Source of the DNA: Arctopsyche grandis
Lineage: Eukaryota; Arthropoda; Insecta; Trichoptera; Hydropsychidae
Length of the DNA: 64,000 bases
NCBI RefSeq assembly: GCF_051622035.1
Contig: NC_135360.1
Coordinates: 8,236,001 to 8,300,000 of the forward strand
Direction: 5' to 3'
Under the pieces are notes generated by a model. It saw only the letters and a list, made by a program, of their open reading frames with translations, searched no databases and had not been told where the DNA came from. The position numbers and the translations under genes are program-made. This document shows, piece by piece, positions 51,455-62,099 of the stretch. Each line of letters begins with the position of its first letter. Positions within the stretch are counted from its first letter, which is position 1.

Positions 51455-51810
51455 TAAATTACATCGAGCGGAACGGTGCCAATCATTCCAGAAAATTCTA
51501 CCCCATCGACAAAAACACATTGCTCGCATACGCATCAACAACAGCCACCACGGGTCACGTGATGCCCAGAAACACTATAAAAGGAGGTCCAACCCAAACA
51601 ACGCCAGTCGACCCACAGCAGCAGACCAGAGACCTTCTGAACATAGCCGAATGCCGAGCCAGCGACACTCTACCATATCCAGAGACCGCTGAACGACATA
51701 CTTTTGCCAACTATTAATCATACTCGTGTATACGTTGTTACATCAAAATAAATACCATATCCAACATATAGCTGTATTTAATACCGAACACAGACGAACC
51801 TGTCTATAAC
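51455..51810 (+). promoter_or_regulatory. LTR-like promoter/poly(A) region
   Basis: A TATA box (CTATAAAAGG, 51575-51584) lies 165 bp before AATAAA (51747-51752). The segment ends TCTATAACA at about 51809, followed by CATGGCGGACTGGTGG, which resembles the junction of an LTR with a primer-binding region. With the 98-bp units upstream as a repeated U3, the LINE host may be an LTR. The left LTR border is not identified and no pol gene follows. Confidence 0.4.
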
Positions 51811-51868
51811 ACATGGCGGACTGGTGGTGAAGAACACCTTCACGCTCCCCCAAGCGCTCCCCCAAAAG

Positions 51869-52027
51869 TCACTGAAATCTCTATAACGGAACATCTGGCA
51901 GCCGAAAAGTCCATCATACTAACGAAAACTCTAGTGCCAAATATTCCGCATTCGCAGTTTTAATGGCACAAATTGTCTTTGTGACCAGCGCGATGTGACT
52001 AATAATCCAATTACCGAAATCAACGGG
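51869..52027 (+). repeat. Dispersed repeat, copy 1
   Basis: It is the reverse complement of 61388-61560 (shared strings CATCATACTAACGA, GTGCCAAATATTCCG, GTGACTAATAATCCAATTACC). Class unknown. Confidence 0.75.
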
Positions 52028-52084
52028 CACAACACTAGTTGCATATATTAAAGATGGGGTGGTGTGGCGAAAAGTAGTGTTGTC

Positions 52085-52220
52085 GACGGTGACAGCTGCA
52101 GTGGATTTGTGGCCGGCGGTGAGTTCCGCGTGCATGTCCACTGACAGATCGCACACTCGCTAGTGGCGGCCGACAGGCGACGTTTGACAGCTGACACTTG
52201 ACAGGTGACAGGTGACCGGC
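52085..52220 (+). promoter_or_regulatory. WDR45B upstream region with TGACAG cluster
   Basis: Within 130 bp upstream of the start codon the hexamer TGACAG occurs at 52090, 52142, 52185, 52199 and 52206, with close variants between. TGACAG is the known core site of TALE homeodomain factors of the Meis/Homothorax class. Whether it is bound is inference. Confidence 0.4.
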
Positions 52221-52249
52221 AGGGAGAGTAGGCCTCCGCCGCCGTCCCG

Positions 52250-55200
52250 ATGTACCTCCGGTCGCCAAACCCCTACGGCAACGGCCTGCTCTACGCCGGA
52301 TTCAACCAAGACCATGGTAACGCATCACACCACACCACACCACTCTACATATCTCCTCACCTCTAATCAAAACCCACACGCAATCCGAACAACCGAATCG
52401 TGCAATCACCACAATCTTCCGTACCTTCCATTCATCTATATTTTCTATTTATACCTACTTGGCTCGAATGTTCATCGGTTGATATTGTTCCAATCGAAAA
52501 TTCTTTATATAGGCGCCACACAATATTAATAAGCTTATCGACTTTGTGTTTATGTTAAACCCACTAAATATGCCGTTCATAATGTACATTATACAATATC
52601 ATTGTTTTTTTCATACGATGTGTAATTAGAGATGTGAGAAAATTAATTATAATATGAAAGTTGATCGCCTATATGTATTCAAATATAATGACAGATGAAA
52701 TTTTTTCAAAATGTTTGTTCAAGTACAAGATTATTTGTTTTTGTTATATATTTATAATGGGTAATTACATATGAGCCGTAATGTATTATTTGATTATAAT
52801 TAATTAATCAAAACGATAATGGGATGTTGTTTTGATAGAAAGATCTGTATTATTAATATTTGCTTTTGCATTGTACGAAAACTACACAAACCTTCCCCCC
52901 CCCCCTCCCCATCTCCTTGTGTAATGTAAAACTTTTGCATTTGTAGAGATATCTTGCACCATTAAACAAATAATGCTTGTATATTTATACATTTTATTTC
53001 GAAAATGGGCTCAAGTGTTGTATTGTAATGAAATGTGGTGAATCTATCGTTATTGGATGTGAGAAAGTGATCTATGTATGTATGTATGTACATAGATAGG
53101 TTTGATCTTTAGAAAATTTGGATTAAAAATATCCAGATTAATTTCTACGAGCTAATTGTTTAGTAATGATGAAATAAATCTAAAGGCGATTTGCGAAATA
53201 ATAATGCACGAATAAGTTCGATAACAATATTAAACCCCTTACAGCACATATTTTTGGGTCTTTATATTTGCTTAATTATTATGTGGGGTACTTTTTATGC
53301 TCAGTTGTAATCAAAAGTTGATTCTCTATGAGTATTCTCTACCCGAAGGAATAATACTGACTATAATATACGAGGAACGCAAGAAATCGACAGTCAAATA
53401 TCATGAATATAACAATAAACTGTCGTAAGTATTGTATTTTAATTAAATAACTTATGCTGAAAATAATAACAATAAAAATAATGCTGAAACGTGACGCTTA
53501 GCAAAATATTGTAAGTATAGAATATTGATAATTTTTAATCAATTCTTGCATCAGCAAAAGCCATATACACTTCTATTTCAAATCTTTTTGTGTTTATAAA
53601 TGAAATTTTTTGTATTTTTAAATATATGTTCCACAATAACATGCTCCTATTGCAAATTTTATTTTATTAATTTTTGTTAATATTATATACTAGTGTTTTT
53701 ACCCAGCTTCGCTCAATATTTATAATATAATATAAATGGTCTGTTTAGAATAAATAAATAAATAACCCGCTTAAACATGGTCAATCTAATAGTCAACATT
53801 TTATTAAATTTATTTGAATAGTTTTATGGTATTTTAATTTATTTTAATATTCATTTGGTTTTTTTTATTAAATTGAACGTCACGGAATCTACGACCCAAA
53901 CAAACATACATACAAAGTCTCTTTCGAAATTATATATTAGATTAAACATAAAACGTGCCTATTTTGAATAAAAATTAATTTTAATTTCATGTTTTTTTTC
54001 GTAGTATATTTTTCTTCAACATGTAACCTTTATAAAATTTATTGTTTAAAAAAAATGAGGAGGGGAAGGGGGGGGTGCTGAAATCCAATTTGCCTAGGGG
54101 TGCCACATACCCTCACATACGGCCAGTCCTGATTACGGCACTGCTAAAAAGTTCCAATTGACAATGTATTGTTCACATAGATATTAGATATTTTTTGCAG
54201 AACCGCATACAGCTTATGAGCGTCGAAAAATGTTAAATTTTGCTTATAAAAACTGTACATTGTTGTTCATACTATATAATTTCCTCATAATTAATACACA
54301 TAACCGACATTTACCGTATTTTTTTTATTTCTTGGAATATTGTATGTACATATCTACCATGAATTCAAAATGGCTGTAATAATGTTCATTCTTTTTGATT
54401 AGGCTGCTTTGCTTGCGCAACCGAAGATGGCTTCCGAGTATTTAACTGTGATCCCCTAAAACTGAAAGAGAGACAAGAGTTCGCCGATGGCGGCTTATCG
54501 TACGTGGAAATGCTCTTCCGCTGTAACTACATGGCTCTCGTGGGCGGAGGAAATCGACCGGCGTGTCCGCCCAATCACGTAATGATTTGGGACGACCTGA
54601 AAAAAGCCCCGGCTATATCTTTAGATTTTAATGCACCCGTCAAAGCGGTGAAATTACGCAGAGACAAGATCGTTGTCGTTTTAGGTAACGTTTCAAATCC
54701 GAACACACGCAACACACGGCATCGTCCGAATGTTTTATTCATTTTGAATTTTTTCCATTGCAGAAGGCGTTATTAAAGTTTACACATTCACCGTTGCTCC
54801 ACAACAGCTTCACGTTTTTGAAACTAGTCCAAATCCGAGAGGGTTGTGCGTGCTGTGTCCCAACAGTAGTAATTCGATATTGGCCTTTCCCGGCAGAAAG
54901 ACGGGACACGTTCAGGTGGATATAATACAACATATGTATCCTAATCGAACTGCTGTTCTATGGTTTGTTACAATTGTTGTGTTCATTTTAGCTGGTCGAC
55001 CTGGCCAATATAGAAAGAGATTGTATGGATATAGCGGCACACGAGGCCGCTTTAAGTTGCATGGCCCTCAGTATTCTCGGCACGCGTCTGGCAACCGCCA
55101 GCGAAAAGGGGACTTTGATTAGAGTATTCGATACTACGACGGGTGACAAGGTTGCCGAACTTCGTAGAGGTTCACATCAGGTATTCAATTGTTGATGAAA

Positions 55201-57271
55201 TTCATATAGTGCTATTTGAAATGCCAGTGAGGTGTTTACTAGTTTAGTGTTTTGTTGATAGCATTTGTGAAATTATCAAATGCAGTAGTAAAGCAAAAGT
55301 AAGATGTAGACAGTAGTGAGGATCATTCTGCTTATGCAGGTCCATCCAGCACTCCTCAAAAAAAGCTGCAACGGCAATACACGATCCTATCGTGCTCATC
55401 TTCTCCGTGAAGTGGGGTATGGACCTTCGTAAATGGAGTGCTAAAAGGATATTTATATGTATATGTTCAGTATGCATGCTTTTGTAAGTACAGAGTATTC
55501 GCAGCGAAGAGGGCTGGTTGCCGATTTCGGTGGAACTGCCGTTTGAGTCTTCCGCGCTGTTTTATATATTGGTTGAGTGATGTTATCATGCTTTCGGAAG
55601 TTCCTGCAGGCTCGATGTTATTATTTGTATGGCTGTGCCTCAAGGTAGAATGATGAGTAAAGCCCGGACCCTGAGGGGGCCGTTTATTGTTCAAATGTTG
55701 TAAATGCATTGTTAAAGGTTTGCCGAACCTTTTTACAAAGCATTTACAACAATTGAACAATAATATATCTCGGCACAAATTTTTAATGTCAAAACTGTAC
55801 ACTGTCGTATTTTGACTAAAAGGAAACAGAATTAATGCATGAGCCATGTGGACACTGATGGTCACTTGTGTTAATCATGTATAACAATTCTTCTTTCTTA
55901 TTTGCTCGAGGTCTTTTCAATTATCTGATATCCGCCTCCACTCTTCTCGGTATTGTGCCAAGTTGATAACGATCGCATTAGTTCTTTAATTTGATCTGAC
56001 CATCTTATGAAAGACCGTCCTTTCGCTCGCCTTCCCTCTAGTGTTCTGGTGACTACCTGCGTCTCTAGACTCTCCACATTCTTCTTGGCAATATGGCCAA
56101 AGTAGGGAACAATGGAGGATCCAAATGAAAGGCCAAAGTCGCTTCACAGCATTTATTGGGTGATTAAGGAGATTCGCGCCAGAATGACTCTGATATGGCC
56201 TAAGTACCTGCTTATAAAGGGCAGGTTGCTCACTGCATCTTCCTCGACACGTTTGTTTACCTATTGTTTAGTCACGTATGGTCTCACGGTCTTCAGGCAC
56301 GCACCGTCTCACGCTCGTCCGGATTATGCGGAACTGGCGGAGATGCCGCTCTTAGTTCTGAGAACTCTAGCGGGAAGTGACCGAATGCCGTTACCGACTA
56401 CTTATTAAATTCAGGGGTCTCCATTGTTAGCCCCCCGACTGCACTTAAGGCGGGAGATAATCCTCGAATCCACTTTTAATACAGTATTAAATTTGTATAT
56501 ATTATACATTTATAGATTATAAATCATATTCAAATAGTGGTGACATACATTTTGGGTAAACTCAAAAATTTTTACATACATTTGGGTAAATCTGTAGTCT
56601 GACCAGCAGCACTACAGATAATACTCGGAATAAATTCTTTTCAATCGAGGTCAACCTGCGAGATCGAACCCGGCAACTGGCAATCTATGCTGCTGGCTAA
56701 AAATATAATAGAAGTTATTCAGAAAAATATGCTTGGAAATTAAAATATGTGTAGATTGTGAATGAATGTATGCATATGGCTTCTAATTATTATGCAGGTT
56801 AAGTTGCTAAATAAATGCATTGAAATAATGATGACTTTGTGTGTTTTTAGGCCACAATATATTGTATAAACTTCAACCACTTGGGCACGAGTCTTTGTGT
56901 AGCTTCTGACCACGGTACCGTTCACATATTCAGCTTGGAAGATCCGAAATTGAACAAGCAGTCGACATTGGCGAACGCTTCATTCCTTCAGAAATATTTT
57001 TCTAGTTATTGGAGTTTCTGTAAATTTACGATACCAAACGGACCTCCGTGCATATGTGCCTTTGGCGCCGACGATTCTTCTATTATTGGTACGCTTTTCG
57101 CTCTCTTATAAATGTTGTACCTGTTGTTTTATTTAAAATTATGATTTTTTTTATTTATTTCCAGTGATATGCGCTGATGGATCTTATTATAAATATACAT
57201 TCACAAGTAAAGGTGATAGCTGGAGGGAGGTTTGCGACCAGTTCCTCGAGATGACTGATGATAGACATTAA
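52250..57271 (+). CDS. WDR45B: WIPI3/WDR45B, PI3P-binding seven-blade beta-propeller of autophagy
   Basis: Six exons: 52250-52316, 54403-54684, 54764-54915, 54992-55180, 56851-57088 and 57165-57271. They give 344 aa, the same length as the vertebrate protein. The start [20 protein letters not shown] follows a GCCGTCCCG context. Conserved family blocks include [71 protein letters not shown] and the C-terminal QFLEMTDD. The phosphoinositide motif L/FRRG is present as LRRG at 224-227. The protein recruits to PI3P-rich membranes during phagophore formation. All introns are GT-AG. AATAAA lies at 57285. Intron 1 hosts a Helitron-like element. Intron 4 hosts a palindrome, a LINE fragment and a SINE piece. 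Confidence 0.97.
53690..53941 (-). mobile_element. Helitron-like family A copy in WDR45B intron 1
   Basis: On the minus strand it reads TCTAATATATAATTTCGAAA ... GAAGCTGGGTAAAAACACTAG. Flanks are A (53689) and T (53942). 252 bp, non-coding. Confidence 0.7.
55685..55762. repeat. 78-bp near-perfect palindrome
   Basis: TATTGTTCAAATGTTGTAAA ... AAAGGTTT, then GCC, then the mirrored GAACCTTT ... ACAACAATTGAACAATA. Half-copies occur at 29880-29925 and 30410-30450. It may be a tiny MITE end-to-end dimer. It lies in WDR45B intron 4. Confidence 0.85.
55917..56106 (-). pseudogene. LINE reverse transcriptase C-terminal fragment
   Basis: The minus-strand translation gives [18 protein letters not shown], then [19 protein letters not shown]. 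After a frame change it gives [14 protein letters not shown] and a stop (55917-55919). These are the standard last motifs of insect endonuclease-reverse transcriptases. It is heavily 5'-truncated, in WDR45B intron 4. Confidence 0.7.
56590..56705 (-). repeat. SINE head fragment, reversed
   Basis: The complement shows AGCCAGCAGCATAGATTGCC and a B-box-like GGTTCGATCTCG, matching the tRNA-like head at 2034-2110. Confidence 0.55.
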
Positions 57272-57290
57272 CTTATTTGTTGCTAATAAA

Positions 57291-59677
57291 TTTATTGAGT
57301 TTCAATTGTTATATTATTGTAAAATGTAACAGACCACAGACATCAAAAACACAATGGTTTGAGACCAATTTGTTGAATGATTACATGTCAAACTTGACCC
57401 CCTACTCACAAAATGGTTTTTCGTATTTTATACAAGTGACAAATATGCTTGATTTTTTTTTTCCAGTATAAAAAATCAACTTCCATTTTAATTTTAGTTG
57501 AATTGAATTCATATTGGAATTTAATGAAAACATATTTATGCTCAAATTATTATGAGGCATATCTCGTTTCGTTTTACATCTATTATGTGTATATATGTAA
57601 GATATAAAAGGCAGCAATTTCTCAAATGTTTTTTATTTTAATTTATATTATACACAAGCTCCTCAAAAAGTGATTACATTTTTGTAAACTAATCACTAAG
57701 CTTTTAATCGTCACTTGATGAAATTTGTCTACATTGAAATTGATTGAACAGTTTAACATTTATCCAAAGGAAATTAATCTATTTCAAAAACTTTCACAAT
57801 ACATTTAATGATAACGATGCTTCAATAAATGATTATTTTTGTTAAAATGTTATGTGTAAATGATCAAGTATAGTATAATACATATATCAAATCTTATCGA
57901 GTAAGTTTCCATAAAATTTGAAGACTAAACATTGACTTGGTGTGGTTTTTTCGCAAAATAGGTATGTTAGCACGAATACGGAAATAAATCATTAATTTTT
58001 ATACGTATGGTGGATAAGTAGGTTTGATTTGTATTCGAAAATTTATTGTTATACGATTTGGAATTTTATTATATGTAAAAAGAAATATTTATATTGAGTT
58101 TCATCATTAGTCCATAAAATTAAATTAATAATTTTATGTAATATTTATATACTGTTTATGTAAATTAAGAAAAAATATGTAATATGATTTCATATATGAA
58201 ATTGGAACAATTTTTTTTTTAAGAAAAGTGATCAAGGATAATACAGGCCTTATTATTAGAATAAAAATATACTTTTTATATCACACACCCTTTCCATTTA
58301 ACAACAGTTTTACAAACTCTTAATATACGAATACATATTCCTCATTTTTATATAAAATTATTTTGATATACACGTAGTGTTTTAATTTTTTTTATATAAA
58401 ACGAACGGTTTTCAATCATAATTTTATTCACATTCATTAATTTTGTGTATTTTTTCAAAATACATTGCCTTAATTAGAATATTTCTAATCAAAAAGCACA
58501 GGGTTGATATGAATAATATCAATCGTTTTTTTAGATTTATAATATCGTTTCATTAAATTTTAGTCATTGGTTACAACGGAGAGAAAATTTTCAAAATTTT
58601 GATATTATTTTTTTTTAATTTAATTAATTTGATAAAATATATTTTATTGTTAGTAATTCTATTTAGTATGTATTCATTAAGTCAACAATTTACTGATATA
58701 ATAAATACAATTCTTATTGTATACACATAATATTGTCAGTAAATCAAGCAACATCTTGTTTTATTAAATATATTATGTACTATTTTAATATCAGAATCTT
58801 TGATTATTAATTTGAAGCCGCAATTTTTATGTTCGAAAAAGTCTCATTCCAATGATCATTCAAGTTATTAATCACTATACAAACAAGTTAATATTACATA
58901 AATTTATTAATTGAAATCATATATGAAATGCAGCAATATCGGCGATAAATCAAATTCTTTAATTATTATTCAATTTTTAATACTGAAAAATAATACTTTT
59001 ATATGTATGTAATTCATATTTCTTTAAAGGAAAAAACATCTTGTTATAAACATTAAAACCCATTTTCGATTAAATATATGATGAAATTATTGAAAAAAAA
59101 ATTGTTAATTTGTTGCAATAAAGACATAATTTATATAAAATTGAATTTTGCAATTACAATTACATAACACTTTCATTATAGAATTTATAATACAATATAT
59201 TTTGCTCGGGTCATTTTTATAGTAACTCTGTTTCATCCTAATTTTCTAATGTGATTTAATAGTGGAATTCTCAGCCGACTGCAGGACCAAGCTTAAGCCC
59301 AAAATAAAATAATAGATCAAATAAGTCTTCATTCTGCCTATTATGCACCAAACTACTGCTCGGTATCAGATTACGTACAGGTCACGATGAGGAAAATACT
59401 ACATAGAATAGATAATACGCAATCGTTTTTATACCGTAAAGTGCCGTGCAATTTAATCTACCAAATTCTTCTATATAATGAATCACGGTGCTTTATAAAA
59501 TCAAATTATAAGGGGTGAAAACAAATGCATAAATCATTCAAAGTCAAAATATAAAAAAAATTGGACCCATGCAAAGCTTGATACAGATATCTTTGAAAGC
59601 AACATTTAAATATGAATTTATTCACAAGAAAATTTAGGCATACAATATTGAGATTCAAAGGAACATGGAAGGATATC
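57291..59677. other. AT-rich DNA between convergent genes
   Basis: This separates the WDR45B poly(A) signal from the membrane-protein gene. It holds no recognised exon or structured repeat. The minus-strand AATAAA at 59622-59617 probably serves the membrane-protein gene. Confidence 0.5.
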
Positions 59678-60687
59678 TTAAACGTGATGCGCTTCAGCAG
59701 CACTAGCCGAGTAATCATTGTACGGTATTTTGATGTTTTTAGTGATGAGGACATGTTTGTCGCTTATGTCTATATTAGACTGGAGCATAGACTCGGACCT
59801 TTTCCTATTGGCGTCCATCTGATTCAGCTCGTAGACATAACTTGCGACGGTTATGATGCAATAAACGTGTCCCATGACCAAAACCGAACATCCAAATCCT
59901 AAAAGAACCACAGATAAAAACACTTAGCCTCTCATCATTAATGTAAATAAAAAAATCTATGATATATTGAGTGAATGTTACTGTATAAATTGTGTCCGCC
60001 ACAAATCCTAGTCAAGGTTTCGCTATTCTCTCCAACTAGCAGAGCACCGATCAGCATGAAAACTGAAAATATCGCGTACATAATCCACGGCAGGATGTAT
60101 TCCTTTTTCTTTTTAGCCGCACCATAGAATAAGCCGATGCAAAATATCAAATATATAGTCGTGCCGACCAAGCTGCTATACAAGAAGAATACCATCACTG
60201 AAAAGTTGAAAATTATCTATGAATATTCTATAGTATTTTACATTACAAAATGAGAATTATATCTTAGTAATACTTATTGCAAGATGATAGGCGACTCTGA
60301 ACTTTTTCTGGTTGTTGGTGATCTCCAAATGGCCATCATGAAGCAGAGTTAGATCATCGTCGTTTATTAAAAAGGTTCCTTCACGTTCAGCATTGTCCTC
60401 CATGTCGGCGTTCAACATATTCATGGTTTCTAAAGCATGAGCTATGCCTACTAGTAGCATTATCAAAGTGCATCCTGATATTGCCTGAATAAAATAAATT
60501 TAAATCCAATGAATATATAGTAAGTTGAGGGATGAAATTATACATTTTGTTTGATACTTACAATATTTTGCACTGCAATTAGTATTGCTCCCTGACGAAG
60601 GTCGAATACAAAGAGGAACTTGGAGAACCGTATGGCTACGGCGCTGCTTTTGATTTTTGCCTTTCCGCTTGCAAGCAACTGAGTCAT
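59678..60687 (-). CDS. Four-pass membrane protein of unknown function
   Basis: Four exons (60687-60562, 60484-60274, 60197-59982, 59898-59678) give 257 aa. Hydrophobic segments lie at about 34-57 (ILIAVQNIAISGCTLIMLLV), 108-132 (MMVFFLYSSLVGTTIYLIFC), 141-162 (LPWIMYAIFSVFMLIGALLV) and 184-203 (FGCSVLVMGHVYCIITVASY). An acidic loop (59-105) follows the first and a hydrophilic C-tail (about 54 residues, ending EAHHV) the last. No signal peptide is present. Topology and size recall insect four-pass families such as DUF4728/Pasiflora proteins, but I do not recognise a diagnostic motif. The exon 3 donor ACA|GTAACA is not strong, though phases match and open frames agree. It is divergent from TOP3A. 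Confidence 0.75.
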
Positions 60688-61387
60688 GTTGACAAGTATT
60701 TTGTGTGTTACAACATAAATACTGAATTATTCAAAGGTCCAGAAACGGGACGATTGTGTATAAACAGATTTTTCATTGAGTATTTGACAGCAGGTAGGGT
60801 TTTCTGTGTGGAGCATGACAAAAGTTATTGATTTTCAGAAGATAGACTGGTTTGGTCTTAAGGGTTTGCGTTCTCTTTGTGTAATACGCTTCATTGTTAC
60901 ACTCAAGTATCGATTTTGTTACGTAGTTGTACTTGCATAATTGTTAAATGTGTATTATGTACTTAAATTGTTCAATTTATTGATTAGTTATTCATGCTTT
61001 ATTAAAACAAATACAGATGGAAATCGCGTGGAGTAATAATAATTTTAGCATCGATAAACTGAAATCATTCTATTTCTAATATATTCTATTGTAGGATTTA
61101 TATTTCCAATGAATGTACATGAATCTTAATAATAAATTGATTTGTAGTTCAAAGATCACTGAACTGATCGAGATGATTCTAATCAAAATCTCACTGCGAA
61201 TACTATGAATATTTGGAAAAGGTTTTTTTTTTAAACTAAACTATTTGTTATCCAGACTTAAGTAACTAATCAAGTCTAATAAATCAATGTTTTATAGATT
61301 TTTTTATCAGTAAAGAAGTATATTATTGAAAAACCGTGTGTTCACAACAGTGTCCTTTTTTTCTATTAATCGATAGAAAGATATAAT
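60688..61387. other. Upstream DNA of the membrane-protein gene
   Basis: Likely 5' UTR/promoter of the minus-strand gene. No repeat or exon recognised. Confidence 0.4.
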
Positions 61388-61560
61388 TTTTTAGCCTTCA
61401 AATATGGTAATTGGATTATTAGTGACATCACGATCGCCTAAAAGACAATTTTTGCCATGAAAATCGCGAATACGGAATATTTGGCACTCGAGTTCTCGTT
61501 AGTATGATGGACTTTTCAGCTGACACATGTTTCATTATAGATATTTTAGTGACTTTTGAG
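61388..61560 (-). repeat. Dispersed repeat, copy 2
   Basis: Reverse-complement match of 51869-52027 (GGTAATTGGATTATTAGTGA, ATATTTGGCACTCGAG, TTAGTATGATGGACTTTTC). It abuts the MITE at 61577. Confidence 0.75.
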
Positions 61561-61576
61561 CGAGTGGTTTGTAACC

Positions 61577-61772
61577 ATAGAAGTAGAATGCATTGAATCG
61601 CTCTCAGCCTTCAAAAATGTTGCTACAAAAACTCTGATTTTGTTCATTGTGTGCTAAACTCCGTCTCTCTCTCTCTCTTGTCTCTCTTCTGACTTTCCGT
61701 CTCTCTCTTCGATGGCTCGCTTTTAGATGGTACTTTTGTTAACAATGACCATTCTATGCATTCTACTTCTAT
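61577..61772. mobile_element. 196-bp MITE with 10-bp target duplication
   Basis: Inverted ends ATAGAAGTAGAATGCAT (61577-61593) and ATGCATTCTACTTCTAT (61756-61772). Direct repeats GTTTGTAACC lie immediately outside (61567-61576 and 61773-61782). The interior has a CT-rich microsatellite. A 9-11-bp duplication is typical of Mutator-type elements, but the ends are not diagnostic. Confidence 0.8.
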
Positions 61773-62060
61773 GTTTGTAACCAATAATCACCGAACCGAA
61801 GTAATACAGAAGACTTTATTTTGTATTGTTTACAAATTAAAAATTCATTTGTTATGTTCATCATGGAAAAAAAATCTACGTGTTTTTGAGTAAAATTGCT
61901 TCAATTAAGAATTATTATTATTGCAATATTTGATTCAGATTTAAATATAGCTTTTACATAGTTTAATTTTGACAAGAGGTTTTTTAATCAATACTTTTGT
62001 ACAATGAAATTGATACGGATATGGTTATATATTGTGGTGTTATTGTGAAAGTCAAATGTG

Positions 62061-62099
62061 ATGAGCGCGAAAGCTGTTATGGATCCGGCTGATGTTTAG
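62061..62099 (+). promoter_or_regulatory. uORF overlapping the TOP3A start codon
   Basis: ATG at 62061 opens a 12-codon frame (MSAKAVMDPADV) that stops at 62097-62099. It thus overlaps the long-form TOP3A ATG (62092) in another frame. Another ATG at 62056 is followed at once by TGA. Such an overlap should reduce initiation at the first ATG and favour the downstream one. Confidence 0.5.

Noticed and set aside
55438-56408. Plus-strand open frames in WDR45B intron 4
   Set aside because: They overlap a LINE fragment on the other strand and the palindrome, and lie inside an intron defined by flanking in-phase exons.
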